This document shows, piece after piece, positions 21,079-32,150 of a stretch of DNA of 64,000 bases. The position numbers and the translations under genes were made by a program. The DNA is taken from assembly GCA_009760885.1 (NCBI GenBank), contig CM019713.1, positions 9,883,274-9,947,273 of the forward strand, given 5' to 3'. Within the stretch, counting starts at the first letter, position 1; each line of letters starts with the position of its first letter. This DNA is from Achatina immaculata (taxonomy: Eukaryota; Mollusca; Gastropoda; Stylommatophora; Achatinidae). The notes under the pieces are model-generated. The model did no database searches. It had not been told where the DNA came from and was given only the letters and a program-made list of their open reading frames with translations.

Positions 21079-21109
<31 letters not shown>

Positions 21110-21430
21110 CTACGACCATATTCAAGTAACACCCAAAACTGTACTAATACTTTGGGGGCAAGACAGTTCAACGACAGAACGGACATCAACAAAACCAAGG
21201 ATAGAAACTTCCTCAATATACCAAATCCTGGGCAAGACACATTCAAGCTGTCTCAGTTTTAATACTTTGAACTTTCCAACTTTTCAATCACGCTGAATAG
21301 CTCTGTCTAGTTTTTGCTGTTGTTGTTGTAAATTATGGTAAATTGAAAATCCCAGACCTGTGTGGCATAAATTACCATTTTGACAGTAGCAATCTTGGGC
21401 CATTAATCGTGATCATAAACATATTTAATG
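20514..21430. other. Unassigned sequence with (GAT)n
   Basis: Only a (GAT)n tract at about 21080-21110 stands out. No gene recognised. Confidence 0.5.
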
Positions 21431-21437
21431 TTATGAC

Positions 21438-21542
21438 GATAAAGGTGCATCAAAAATACACCGATAAGTACATAAAGGTGCGTCAAGAATACACTGATAA
21501 GTCCACAAAGGTGCATCAAGATTACACAGATAAATCCACAAG
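21438..21542. repeat. 33-bp tandem repeat, about 3 copies
   Basis: Units contain AAAGGTGCATCAAAAATACA and CYGATAAGT. Units are diverged by several substitutions. Confidence 0.8.
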
Positions 21543-21819
21543 TGCTCCGATCTCTTTCTGTGAAGGAGGATCTTACTCCGGTGCACATACTCCGTAGCCG
21601 GGGGGGGGGGGAAGAAAAAATATTAATGAGAGGTAAGGGCGCGGGATTCGATTCTACGCCTGAAGTCTGAGACTGGTCGAAAAAGACCCCATCTGTAGAT
21701 TTGACCGCCCTTATAATATTCATTATAATCTTTCATTTCTTTCATTCGTCTGCCTCTAAGTTTAAGGTGTGTACAACACGGTGTTTGTGATGATGTTTAC
21801 ATTTATTGTTACCTTCTAT

Positions 21820-21824
21820 ACTAG

Positions 21825-21856
<32 letters not shown>

Positions 21857-22023
21857 TCCCATCATTCCCCAAGAAGCATAGGGCTGCCGATAGCAAGAGA
21901 CTGCCTTTTAAACTGATTCTTCGCTATCCTCTTGGCTTTATCCCATGCCAGTCCTTTGTTTATCAGCATTCTCTCTGCTGTACTCTCCTGTGTCTCTTTT
22001 GGTCGACCCGTGCTTCTTTTTGC
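21820..22023 (-). mobile_element. Family A-like LINE C-terminal fragment with (GA)n tail
   Basis: Read minus, residues GRPKET, AERMLINKGLAWDKAKRI and SPMLLG align with GRPKETWRRTTERMLSNRG of family A. The stop is followed by a (GA)n tract (21824-21858 read as TC). It is more diverged than the other A copies, so it is probably a separate subfamily. Confidence 0.7.
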
Positions 22024-22682
22024 TAGTTTAGTCATTTCCAATTAAGTCAAGACTTTGTAATTGCTAGTTTAGTCATTTCTAATTAAGTCAAGACTTTGTA
22101 ATTGCTAGTTTAGTTGTTTCTTGACATCCAAAACACGTCGAGGTCTTCCGGTGAGAAAGTCCAACTCTAGACTAAACTGGTGCAACGAAAACCACGGTGT
22201 CACGCAATCCCGCTTCTGAGACCCACCAAGAATACAGGCTCAAGCTCTGAGATACTCTGAACCCCCTGTGGTCCTCTCGGGGATCTCGAATGGTCCTTTC
22301 GGGGACCACACGGGGGACCACGGGACTTAACAAGGACCACAGGGGTAAATTCAGTAGGATCACAGGGCGGTCTTGGTGGTAGAAGCGAATGAAGAAGAAG
22401 AAGAAGTTATTTCTAATTAAATCACGATTTTGTAATTGCTAGTTTTGTTATTTCTAATTAAATCAAGACTTTGTAATTGCTAGTTTCGTTATTTCTAATT
22501 AAATCGAGACTGTGTAATTGCTAATTTAATTATTTCTAATTAAATCAAGACTTTGTAATTGCTAGTTTCGTTATTTCTAATTAAATCAAAACTTTGCAGT
22601 TGCTAGTTTCGTTATTTCTAATTAAATCAAGACTTTGTAATTGCTAGTTTCGTTATTTCTAATTAAATAAAAACTTTGTACT
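22021..22682. repeat. 41-bp minisatellite split by a family F retroposon
   Basis: Units contain TTGCTAGTTTCGTTATTTCT and AATTAAATCAAGACTTTGTA. About 2.4 units lie at 22021-22121 and about 6.8 at 22406-22682, with F between. Confidence 0.93.
22122..22405 (+). mobile_element. Family F retroposon, 5'-truncated, with 9-bp imperfect TSD
   Basis: Matches 38397-38681 of the full-length copy, from ACACGTCGAGGTCTTCCGGT to the terminal GGTGGTAGAAGCGAATGAAG and (GAA)n. GTTGTTTCT (22113-22121) and GTTATTTCT (22406-22414) flank it, one mismatch apart. No coding capacity is seen. Confidence 0.85.
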
Positions 22683-22684
22683 TA

Positions 22685-22905
22685 GAGGACGCTCGAGTAG
22701 CGTAGTGGTTAATGCATTTTTTGTCTCTCATGATGGAGGTAGCTGGTTCGAATTCAGTCATAGGCGACTCCAGACAGCCAGTTGTAGAATGGGTGCTCGG
22801 TTTCTTTAGGTGCTGGGGAAGGAAATACGCCCATGCCTGGTGCTGATTATATTATCCTCTAGTGTACCGACAGGTCAAGGAAAACCGCCCTTAACAAGAC
22901 AGCAA
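22685..22905 (+). mobile_element. S-family tRNA-derived SINE
   Basis: The head has an A box (GTAGCGTAGTGGTTAATGC) and a B box (GGTTCGAATTC) about 50 bp apart. The body includes GGGGAAGGAAATACGCCCAT, CTCTAGTGTACCGACAGGTC and AAGGAAAACCGCCCTTAAC, shared with the SINEs at 27000 and 48757. The right end is not sharply defined. Confidence 0.75.
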
Positions 22906-23039
22906 AGTACCGACCAATCTGGTGGAGTTTATTTATAAGTAATAAAATAATATAACATGGAATCCCCAAGGAAACAGAAAACGAGAAAGACCTGGACGTA
23001 CTCGGAAGAGAGAAGTGGCAGTGCTCAGAGACAAGGTAT

Positions 23040-24400
23040 ACACATGGAACGATGGAACGAACATACTTTATTTTCAAAAGGTTTGAGAATTAGGCACGCA
23101 GGCCCGTCTGACATTCTGCCCTTCATCATTCATCAGTCACAGTCATTCAGCATTTGTTAATTAGCATAATAATCATGAAGACATATTAAATAATGACATA
23201 AATAAATAATAAACTTATCTCACGTCCATACACTCTACACTCTGATTTATGCAACAACATGAAATAAACTTGAATTCTTACATTCATTTAAAACTAACAC
23301 ATTTATAGAAAAGCAGTATATTAAAAAATTACAACTCTCAAGCCATACTTTAAACTACTTTAAACTATGCTTAAGGAGGCATATAGTCCATATCAAACAG
23401 ATGTTGACATAGTTTAAAGTTATAAGAACGAATATTACTTATAAATTTTACTTATGGCATTCAAAAGGTGTGCAGCTGAGTAAGAGAAGCTTTTTTTTAA
23501 ACATGTCAAGCCTTGGTATTTGGGAGAACACAATTGCTTAAGCGTTGACTATGTTCTGGGTTGGATTTGAACAACGACCACAGATAGGGTGGAGCATTAT
23601 GCTATAGAATTTTATGAATTAACTTTGCCTTGTTGAAAAGAAATCTCTTCTTGAGGGGTGGAATATCAAGATGTTTTTCCTTATTTGTAATACGTGCTGC
23701 ATGTTTGTCATCTATAAGCTTTATTGCTCGTTTTTGAAGTGAGTTAAGTCTTTTCATGCTTGACATGGAACAACCATCCCAGATTGTGGAGCAGTAATCC
23801 AAGTGTGCATCTATGATATTTTTCTGGTGTCTATGTCAAGAAAATGTTTAATTTTAGTAAAATGGTAAACTTTTTGTGCAATGAGTTTGGTTAGATTGTC
23901 TACATGATGATTCCAGCTGAGGTGGTGGTCAATCATAAGGCCTAGAGTTTTATGTTCACTAACATTCTCTATCTGTGAAGTTCCAGCTTGGAGCTGTAGT
24001 TTTGTTGTTGGTGAATTTGTTTATTTCTGTCTTGTTGTAGTGAGCATAGATTTTGTTTTGCTGGTGTTTATGAGCATTCTGTTGTTACTGCTCCAGTTAA
24101 TTAGACTGTTTATTTCAATTTGAAGAGTTGACTCAAAGTTAATACAGTCATTGTCACTAGTGTAAACTGTGCAGTCATCAGCAAAGAGGTCACAAGATGA
24201 TTTTTTGAGATGAAGGGGAAGATCATTGATGTAGATGGTAAACAGGAGAGGACCAAGAATAGATCCCTGTGGAATGCCATTGTCAACCACGATGAACTTG
24301 ACTTTGAGACAAACTACTTGCTGTCTGTTGGAAAGAAAAGATGTAGTAAATTTTGTCATGTCAGGGTGTAATCTATACGTCTCAAGCTTTCTACGTGAAA
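23040..24400 (-). mobile_element. Family G CR1-like LINE, RT and 3' end
   Basis: The minus strand encodes RLSRRKLETYRLHPD, then FLSNRQQVV, GIPQGSILGPLLFTIYINDL and CDLFADDCTVY (RT motifs with FADD), LGLMIDHHLSWNHHVD-like and DYCSTIWDGC (23602-23802), then the G 3' UTR block near 23050-23140. The GIPQGSILGPLLF motif is typical of CR1/jockey-group RTs. The 5' side is lost at a (GAT)n tract (24400-24474), and frameshifts interrupt the frame. Confidence 0.87.
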
Positions 24401-24476
24401 GGCGATGATGATGATGTTGATGATGTTGATGATGATGTTGATGACGATGATGATGATGATGATGATGATGATGTCG
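24400..24476. repeat. (GAT)n microsatellite, imperfect
   Basis: GATGATGTTGATGATG-type tract that encodes poly-His on the minus strand and is fused by chance to the RT frame of the G element. Confidence 0.88.
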
Positions 24477-25370
24477 GGGAGGGGGCTGGAAGCTCCGATA
24501 CGACACCCTCGGGGGTGAAGAAGCTTGTCCAATGATGCAATCAGCGACCCATAGCTGATATGCCAGCATCATGGTTTGCGAACCATAGCTGACCAAGACC
24601 CTGTCCCACTTCTCCGTGGTACCCCCAGGAACAGGCATAGCCTTGCTAACTGGGCAGGGATCGCCATAGTTCTCATGGTGGTGGAATCTGCTAAAGAAGC
24701 ATTGCAAACCCCCCCCCCCGGTTTTTAGCTGTACTTTTCGGGACTGAAAAAGTAGCTACCCGCTCCCAGGCCGATACGATGCTGTGCTTCAACATCTCTA
24801 CAGCATCGGCTGCAAAGAACACCAGCTCGCAGCTACAGGGAGTTCGTACAAGTACAAGATACTACACTTTCGTGATCTAAGGAAAAATATATAAATTAGG
24901 GGACCATAAAATAGCAACAGTTTTATAAAGTGGCAAGAAATTACAATAAAGGAAAAGAGCGCTAGCACGTGTTTAATTGTGGATAGATTGATTCCTCGAC
25001 TTGAATTACAGTTCATGACCTTGAGCTGTACATATTTTCACATGTATTTCAGTACAAAACCCCCGGTCGTCCGTGCTGAAGCTCAGTTGCCGGATTTTAG
25101 GTAGCAACAGCTTCTAGTGGATGACAGCTGCTTTAATATAGCGATACTCAGGTCCAGTGAAGGAGAGGGAGGGAAAGGAGGAAGACAGAGACAAAGAGAG
25201 AGAGAGAGAGTCGAGATCGCATCCTTTAGACCGAGGCTGTTTAGGGAGGGGGGGCCTCAGAGAGCTGTGTAACCCCCTCCCCCCCCCCCACTCTTTTATT
25301 ATTAACGACAAAAGTTGTTTGGGAGCTGCTTTCCCTGATAGTAACGGACCCTAGGGCCTTACCTGACTCT
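24477..25370. other. Unassigned sequence, GC-richer, possible retroelement 5' leader
   Basis: 24480-24720 is GC-rich and shares phrases such as CATGGTGGTGGA with 53409-53420. It may be a LINE 5' UTR remnant, but I cannot support that firmly. An (AG)n tract lies near 25187-25212 and a C10 tract near 25277. Confidence 0.35.
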
Positions 25371-25380
25371 CAACGACCTC

Positions 25381-25788
25381 TTTCAGTCAGTCAGTCAATC
25401 AAGGCATTTGCATGTCCCTTGCGGAACTCTGCTTCCCTAACAGCTCTCCTGTAGGCCTCTCGGATGTAACCAAGATGCCCTGCTGCTGATGCATAAATTC
25501 GCAGATCATCAACGACGTCTTGAAGCCATCTTCGCCTTGGTCTTCCTCTCTTTCTTTTTCCTGTTATGCACCCTTCCAAAACTGTCTTCTCTAAATTCTC
25601 ATAACGTTTAATATGTCTAAAATATTTAAGTTTTCTCTGTTTAATCCTCTTTACTAGCCAACCTTCTTCAATATTAAGTTCTTGTAGTATGGATATATTT
25701 GCTTTTTTGTGTGTGTCCATGATATTTGAAGGACTCTTCTTTAGCATTTACATTCAAAGGCATTTATATGTTTCTCTGCTGTTTTGTT
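25381..25788 (-). mobile_element. Family D LINE C-terminus with 9-bp TSD
   Basis: The minus-strand ORF (25391-25747) reads SILQELNIEEGWLVKRIKQR, KLKYFRHIKRYENLEKTVLE, GKRKRGRPRRRWLQDVVDDL and ends EAEFRKGHANALID. This is the standard ORF2 terminus of family D. The tail is (TGAC)n (25384-25400 read as GTCA). AACGACCTC at 25372-25380 and 25789-25797 flanks the copy. It is intact in frame but 5'-truncated. Confidence 0.9.
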
Positions 25789-25799
25789 AACGACCTCAG

Positions 25800-26275
25800 A
25801 AAATTTAAAAAAAAAAAAAAAGCTTTACGGTGTAGTTGCATCTTCATTTGAAAATGCGCTGTTCGCCTGTGTTTTTAGAAAAGAAACTTCTTACAACCGT
25901 ACACCTGAACGTTGGAATCATGCAGAGAAAAGGAAAACACTCGAGTGATAGATCAGTGCGTTAAATACTATCAGGAGTTCTTAGAAACAGGCAATTTACG
26001 AAATAAACAATACCAAGGTTGAACTCCGGACTTTTTTTTTCGGGGACACCCTGAACTTAAACACAAATCTCAACGAAAGAATGAATTTCTAACAAATTAC
26101 GGGTATCATAAATGGTAAACCAACATCAGGACTAGACATTACGCAGCATGAACTACCCGACATTCAACCTCTGAATTATTAATGTCAGCGCAAGCCCTGT
26201 AATGTTTGTTAGACTAAAAGGGATATCTTCTCATGAACAGATAACCCGCTGGTTTAGCTGAAGAAGGAGTTGTTG
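25800..26275. other. Unassigned sequence
   Basis: No element recognised; an A17 run near 25807. Confidence 0.45.
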
Positions 26276-26285
26276 TTCCACGTTC

Positions 26286-26500
26286 GCAGGGGTTCCCGCC
26301 CCAAGGTTTCTCGGCCCAGGTTCAGAAACTGATCTGCAGGGGTTCCGCACCAAGGTTTCTCAGCCCAGGTTCAGAAACTGATCTGCAGGGGTTCCCGCCC
26401 CAAAGGTTTCTCAGCCCAGGTTCAGAAACTGATCTGCAGGGGTTCCCGCCCCAAGGTTTCTCAGCCCAGGTTCAGAAAGTGATCTGCAGGGGTTCCGCCA
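26286..26500. repeat. 50-bp minisatellite, about 4.3 copies
   Basis: Units contain GCAGGGGTTCCCGCCCCAAG and CCAGGTTCAGAAACTGATCT. This is one of the GC-richer arrays. Confidence 0.92.
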
Positions 26501-26774
26501 GAGATCGTGACTGAAAAATCCCTTCTAGACATTTCTTGTGGAACCGTAGGGCCCCCGGTGACGCCCTCTCGAGAAACCCCGACTCCAGCCTACTATGTTA
26601 TTTTCTAAACTTTGCGCCAGGACTTAAAAAATAAATCTCAATTTTTTTGTTTTTGTTTGCTTAAGCCGTTAATTTACATACAATTATTGATGGTCTTTGA
26701 GTTTTCAACATTTACGAGTATGGAAGAAAGTTATTTCAAGAAAAAGAAGTTTAGTTTAGCTACTTCCTTTTGTT

Positions 26775-26778
<4 letters not shown>

Positions 26779-26843
<65 letters not shown>

Positions 26844-26852
26844 TGTGTGCGT

Positions 26853-26883
<31 letters not shown>

Positions 26884-26892
26884 GGGGGGGGG
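26779..26892. repeat. Compound (TA)n(TG)n microsatellite with G run
   Basis: About 14 TA units, then about 35 TG units with a few interruptions, then G11. Confidence 0.95.
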
Positions 26893-26999
26893 GTGGTTCC
26901 ACACAAGGGAAAGAACCCTACTCTCACACACGGCATATACCACAAGTCGCACCTGATTAACATTTTGTGTAGGTAAAAGTTCAAGGTAAACCCTGACAT

Positions 27000-27215
27000 G
27001 CCGTACAGGCACATAGGGATACGGCGTTAGTGCCCGTATTTTCCTTGAAATTTCAGCGCACTAGAGGGTGATGTGGTCAATATCACGCCTGGCTGCCTTT
27101 CCTTCCCCATCTCCAGCAGAAGAAGTCTACAGCTGGGTGACTGAAGCGCCTCCGGCTGGATTCGAACCCCTGGTCTTTGTCATGAGAGACTAGTGCACTA
27201 ACCACTTCACTATAT
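27000..27215 (-). mobile_element. S-family tRNA-derived SINE
   Basis: On the minus strand: A box in TAGTGAAGTGGTTAGTGCAC, B box GGTTCGAATCC (27150-27170), body GGGGAAGGAAAGGCAGCCAG, GATATTGACCACATCACCCT and CTAGTGCGCTGAAATTTCAA, then a 3' hairpin TGCCTGTACGGCA (27000-27012). It is the best-preserved S copy here. Confidence 0.82.
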
Positions 27216-27299
27216 ATTTATTTATTTTTTTGTTTTGTTTTTCGGTGACAGCCTGCTGGATAAAACTAAAAGAAAGACATTTCTGCCTACACTAATGAC

Positions 27300-27955
27300 T
27301 TTTATTATTATTATTATTATTTTTTATTATTATAATCTGTCTCGACCAGATCTTTACTCTAAGAATAATATTTGAAGAACATATTGAAAAGCAGAAACCA
27401 TTAATACTGAACTTCATAGACTTTAAAAAGGCATTTGATAGCATACACAGAGATTCATTATGGAGAATTTTGTGTCTATATGGAATACCATCTAAAATTA
27501 TCAACATCATTAAGGACTTATACAATGCATATGTTTGTGCAGTCAAAACAGAAGAAGGGATGAGTGAATGGTTCCAGATTGAAACAGGTGTGAAACAAGG
27601 ATGTAAACTGTCTCCTTTGTTTGTTGGAACTGCAATAGACTTCATAATGAAAAAAATGCCGCACAAATAACACAAGTATTGACTGGGCACATGGGACCCA
27701 ACTAGAAGATCTTGATTTTGCTGATGACATAACTCTTATCAGTAATAATGTGAATTCCATGCAAGAAAAAGCAGATAACCTGTCTTCGCTGGCTACCAAA
27801 TAGGACTTGAAATTAACAAGGACAAAACAAAAATAATGAAAATTCCCATTAATCAAAATGGAAAAATACACGAAGAAAGGAAAAAATTGATGAACTACCT
27901 TGCGAGCCCGATGTGACGTTTAACGGCACGGGAAGGATATAAGATATAAGATAAA
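27300..27955 (+). mobile_element. Family C LINE, 5'-truncated and internally deleted
   Basis: From about 27343 it reads LNFIDFKKAFDSIHRDSLWR, LCLYGIPSKIINIIKDLYNA, EEGMSEWFQIETGVKQGC, then DFADDITLISNNVNSMQEKA after a frameshift near 27665. It then jumps at about 27880-27893 directly to the family C 3' terminus (GATGTGACGTTTAACGGCAC, GGATATAAGATATAAG). The thumb and C-terminus are deleted. An (ATT)n tract lies at the 5' edge. Confidence 0.85.
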
Positions 27956-27965
27956 ATTACTATTA

Positions 27966-28335
27966 TTATGTGCCGTGCCGAATAGCGTTGGCCATCACGC
28001 TTCTACATCTTGAGCTATCCTTGGTGTTTTCAATTAGTTCAGATGCTTTTCTTCTTCCATGCCACTTGGTCAGTCCACGGGGATATTTTTCTCTTAGTCT
28101 TCCTCTCTTCCTTCTTCCCCCTAAATATTCCAATCATTACTGGGTTTTCCTACTTCATTCTTCTCAATGAATGTCCAGCAAATTTTGGCTGTCTTTTTTT
28201 TTCTTATCATTTTAACTAGTTTTCTTTGTTCTGAAACTTCTTTGAGGACCTCTTCGTTTGTCTTTCTGTCTGTATAGGGTAACTGTCCCATCGTTCTCCA
28301 ACAATCACATCTTTTTTTACTTTCAGTTTATGTGT
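27966..28335 (-). mobile_element. Family B LINE ORF2 C-terminus
   Basis: On the minus strand, frames give RKTNEEVLKEVSEQRKLVKM, RGRLREKYPRGLTKWHGRRK-like residues and the terminus ANAIRHGT-stop, matching the B end at 2800-2835. It has a short (TAA)-like tail next to the C copy. Confidence 0.68.
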
Positions 28336-28361
28336 CATCTTTTTTTGACTGTTCTAGTTTC

Positions 28362-28905
28362 ATCATCATCATCATCATCATGAGTCTCCAGTTCCCTCAC
28401 TCCCTCGCCTTGATGGTGCTCTCAGCCAAAGTGCGTCCTGTTCATTCTCGTATGTTATCTTCCCAGCTACATCCCTGTCTTCCTCTTGCTCTTTTTCATT
28501 CTACCTTTATGGTTTTCAGTATGTTGTAATGTCTGTTGATAAGACCAAAGTATTTTATTTTCTTCATCTTTATTTCTTTGAGAAATTCACATTGCACTTG
28601 GAGCTGTTCTAAAACTTGTGTATTTGTTCTTTTTATTCTCCCAGTTACATGCACTAGTTTTCTGTAGAACCACATTTCTGCTACATTAATCTTTCTCTTC
28701 ATTTTTTTTTTTTTTTTTTGCTTAAAGTCCAGGTTTCTGTTTCATGTAGCAAAACAGAGCAGATATAGAATTTTACAAATCAGGTTTCTGGATAACAGCA
28801 ATGTCTTCATGGTGTTGAATGTATGTTTTGCTATTCTTATGCTTTTTTTAAAATCTCCACTTCACATCTCCCATCTTCAGTTAATGTTAGTCCCAGGCAG
28901 CTGTA
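28362..28905 (-). mobile_element. Family B-related LINE RT C-terminal fragment
   Basis: The minus strand contains LTLTEDGRCEVEI-like residues (about 28880), then AEMWFYRKLVHVTGRIKRTN (28496-28702) and KKIKYFGLINRHYNILKTIK. It ends in an (ATG)n tail (28362-28384). A 19-T run at 28706-28724 disrupts the frame. Confidence 0.65.
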
Positions 28906-29106
28906 GCGTTTGGGAACCGCTGAGGAAGATATATACGGAAAGATTAGTCTCACAACTATATCGCAACATTGCCTATACATAGCATTCTAATGCATTTTAT
29001 CTCCCTTCTAGAAACATCATACTTGTTAGTACCTTCATATCATAAAATGCTGCCTTCCCCTTACCTAATCACGGCTTTATTAGAATTGATATATTTTATA
29101 GGCCTG

Positions 29107-29730
29107 GGGACTACGGCGGTGATAGCTGGGATTACGGCGGTGATAGCTGTGACTGTGGCGGTGATAGCTGTGACTGTGGCGGTGATAGCTGTGACTGTGG
29201 CGGTGATAGCTGTGACTGTGGCGGTGATAGCTGGGACTACGGCGGTGATAGCTGTGACTGTGGCGGTGATAGCTGGGACTACAGCGGTGATAGCTGGGAC
29301 TACGGCGGTGATAGCTGTGACTGTGGCGGTGATAGCTGGGACTACGGCGGTGATAGCTGTGACTGTGGTGGTGATAGTTAGGACTGTGGTGGTGATAGTT
29401 AGGACCACGGCGGTGATAACTGGGACTACGGCGGTGATAGCTAGGACTACGGCGGTGATAACTGGGACTACGGTGGTGATAGCTGGGACTACGGCGGTGG
29501 TAGCTGTGACTGTGGCGATAATAGCTGGGGCGATGATAGTTGGAACTACGGCGGTGATAACTGGGACTACGGTGGTGATAGCTGGGACTACGGTGATGAT
29601 AGCTGGGACTACGGTGATGATAGCTGGGACTACGGCGGTGATAGCTGGGACTACGGCGGTGATAGCTGGGACTACGGCGGTGATAGCTGGGACTACGGCG
29701 GTGATATCTGGGACTACGGCGGTGATAGCT
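29107..29730 (+). repeat. 21-bp minisatellite, 30 units
   Basis: Twenty-nine 21-bp units and one 15-bp unit of GGGACTACGGCGGTGATAGC plus T. Two main variants (GGGACTACG and GTGACTGTG) are interspersed. As 21 is divisible by three, one plus frame (TTAVIAG repeats, 258-aa ORF) and two minus frames stay open throughout. No methionine context or flanking domain supports translation. Confidence 0.95.
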
Positions 29731-29911
29731 AGGACGGGGGGTTGAAAACATAGAAAGCGAAAACTGAGCGCCGGCAAAATATTTTTAAACTGGGATTTCG
29801 CGGGGATTTAAAAAAAATATATTCAGAGGGTGGAGACCACAGATAGGTAACCCAAGATCGTTGAGGGAGGGGTCGTTTTAATCTTTTAAACCTCAGAAGG
29901 TCTCTAAATGT

Positions 29912-29913
<2 letters not shown>

Positions 29914-29976
<63 letters not shown>
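29914..29976. repeat. (TA)n microsatellite
   Basis: About 31 TA units without interruption. Confidence 0.97.
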
Positions 29977-29978
<2 letters not shown>

Positions 29979-30209
29979 CCAGTGTGGGTAATTACCCCAG
30001 AAAGCCCACCAGTTGTTGGTACTAGACACGCGCATCACAAGGCTTGATTATACACGTGTACTACTCGCACAAAGACAGTGGTTGCTGAAATGTATAGTAC
30101 CCACCCCCACCCCACAAGGGAACTGTGTAAAATTTTAAGGAAAAGGGGGGGGGCGGTGGGAGAAAAGAAAGCGACGTGAAACATCGATAACATTGATATG
30201 TGTGTGTTT

Positions 30210-30794
30210 CTATATGTATATGTACGGGATTATGACCTGGGAGGCGAGGGGACGGCAGCCCGAAAAGTTTGGGAACCACTGCAACAGATGAACCTAAAAA
30301 AATGAGTAAAACAGTGGAAACACGTCAAGCTATACATACAACGAAGTCCCATAACTCGGAACTTCAAGATATCCATTAGTAAAAAAAAAACAAAAATAGC
30401 ATCACCAAAGAGAGATAACTCAAGATGCTGTACCACTAAATGTACTTGTCAACGAATGAATTCACTCACGCAAGTGAGAGACGTATATTTCATATACATG
30501 AACACATATACACACGTACAAATGTTTTCTGTATCTCTGCGCCGTGGTTAAACTTGTAAAAAATGCCCAGCCTACTGGATATACGTACAAGAAAGATAAA
30601 CGACTTAACAACTATAATATTCCTAGGATCCCTGAGTGTATAAATAGTTTCTTTCACATTTTTCACGGTAACCGATGCCTTTATAAGGTCTCATCTTTTC
30701 CTTGTACTCACATCTTCTCGCTTCTATCAAAGCGCTCGCTTCTGTCTTTCTGTCCCTCTGTCCGTCTTTCTGTCCGTCCATCCGTCCGTCCGTC

Positions 30795-30829
<35 letters not shown>

Positions 30830-31230
30830 GTTTTCCCCCGAATATTCTCTGTATTAAAAGTTAGAATCAGCATCTTCTGCATCATCTACATCTATATTAC
30901 CATTTACGCAATCCTCACCTCAGTATCTAACCAGATATTGTCGTCATCATCATCATGTTTCTGTCAACATTTACCATGTTTTTCTTACACTTTTCACCAT
31001 AACTACAATCACATGTAGTAAGACTACATTAACTCTTGCAGTCACGACAACATGTGCCAAAATAAGAGACCACAGTCACCCCTACAACCCGACTTTATCT
31101 TTGCTGCAAACACCTCAAGCTCTGACAAGTGACCATCGTCATAGTTACCTCTGTCACCAAAGACATTTCTAAAAGCACTGACGCTACTTCTGACTTCAGC
31201 AAGTGCTGACAAGTAGTAATGCTAATCTTT
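30210..31230. repeat. Arm 2 of the roughly 1-kb inverted duplication
   Basis: Inverted counterpart of 5065-6033. Differences are scattered substitutions plus an expanded (TCYG)n tract (30753-30832) where arm 1 has a short CAGACAGACAGAGAAACAAA. It starts at the hAT-like terminus (30240-30295) and ends at a (TAC)n/(TAA)n tract. Confidence 0.85.
30753..30832. repeat. (CCGT)n/(CTGT)n microsatellite
   Basis: Interrupted CCGT/CTGT tetranucleotides, expanded relative to the other arm. Confidence 0.88.
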
Positions 31231-31357
31231 TTATACTACTACTACTACTATTACTACCAGTAGTAGTACTACGACAACTACTACTAATAATAATATTAAT
31301 AATAATAATAAGAATTTACTTTTCAAACAAGTTTTTTTAACTGTACAATATGAACCA

Positions 31358-31361
<4 letters not shown>

Positions 31362-31405
<44 letters not shown>

Positions 31406-31870
31406 TCTCTTTGGAATACCCTCCCATCCTATATAAAAAATATAAATTATACTCCTTCCTACAACTACAAGCTTTCCCAATATCTATTTGATGTCGACTA
31501 CATGCCTCCATGAATTATAAAACTTAAAAGTTATCTTAAGCTGCTCTTACAGACACCGAATACAATTAATTGTTTTCTGAATAGTACCGAAAATTTTGTT
31601 TATTAGATAGTCATTTATAATGTATGTAATTACTTCTGTACTGAGTGAATATTTACTTCTGTACTGAGTGAATGTTTAAGAGCGAAACGTAAATGTTATA
31701 TTTTATTTTATGTCTCTCAGCTTCAATGTTAGTTATGTTTGTTATATGAACAGAATATTTGTAGAATGTCTGGAATAGAGTGAAAGATGTGTGATAAAGG
31801 GCAGAATGTCAGACGGGCCTGCGTGCCCAATTCTTAACCCTTTTGAAATATACATCAATCAATCAATCAA
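31362..31870 (+). mobile_element. Family G CR1-like LINE, ORF2 end and 3' UTR
   Basis: After a (TC)n tract (31362-31410) the frame reads WNTLPSYIKNINYTPSYNYK then LSQYLFDVDYMPP-stop (ends about 31514), the usual W-x-LP...LF ending of CR1-group ORF2. The 3' UTR follows with TTATGTCTCTCAGCTTCAAT and the conserved CAGACGGGCCTGCGTGCCCA block, then (ATCA)n to 31870. Parallel to 45810-46315. Confidence 0.82.
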
Positions 31871-31884
31871 TCAATCAGTCAATA

Positions 31885-31885
31885 T

Positions 31886-31923
<38 letters not shown>
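31885..31923. repeat. (TC)n microsatellite
   Basis: About 18 TC units, then a short (AC)n. A LINE-like terminus (minus-strand WRPVVDGSCPR near 31955-31990) follows, so this may be another retroposon tail. Confidence 0.8.
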
Positions 31924-31924
<1 letters not shown>

Positions 31925-32044
31925 GACACACACACACACCTTCCTCTTCCCTATCTGGGGCATGAGCCATCAACAACGGGTCTCCATTTATTACTATCCT
32001 GGACTGTTTCTTCTATCCGTCTTCTAGTGCAATCGATATCTTTT

Positions 32045-32150
32045 ACCTCTTCTTCTTCTTCTTCTATTATTATTATTATTCAGCTTTCCTAGCCATTAAG
32101 GCCCATTGCTGCTGATAAAGTTCGCCTCCATTCCTCTCTATTCCTAATCC
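32045..32150 (-). mobile_element. Family H LINE 3' terminus
   Basis: AGCTTTCCTAGCCATTAAGG with CTTCTTCTTCTTCTTC before it is the H terminus with its (GAA)n tail, as at 8549-8620. An (ATT)n expansion sits inside the tail. Confidence 0.7.

Noticed and set aside
22685..22760. tRNA gene at the SINE head (also 27140-27215, 48757-48840)
   Set aside because: Box elements fit, but the acceptor stem does not pair and the SINE body follows directly.
24021..24707. 228-aa ORF with a poly-His tract as a metal-binding protein
   Set aside because: The His run is a (GAT)n microsatellite read from the minus strand, joined by chance to a CR1-like RT remnant.
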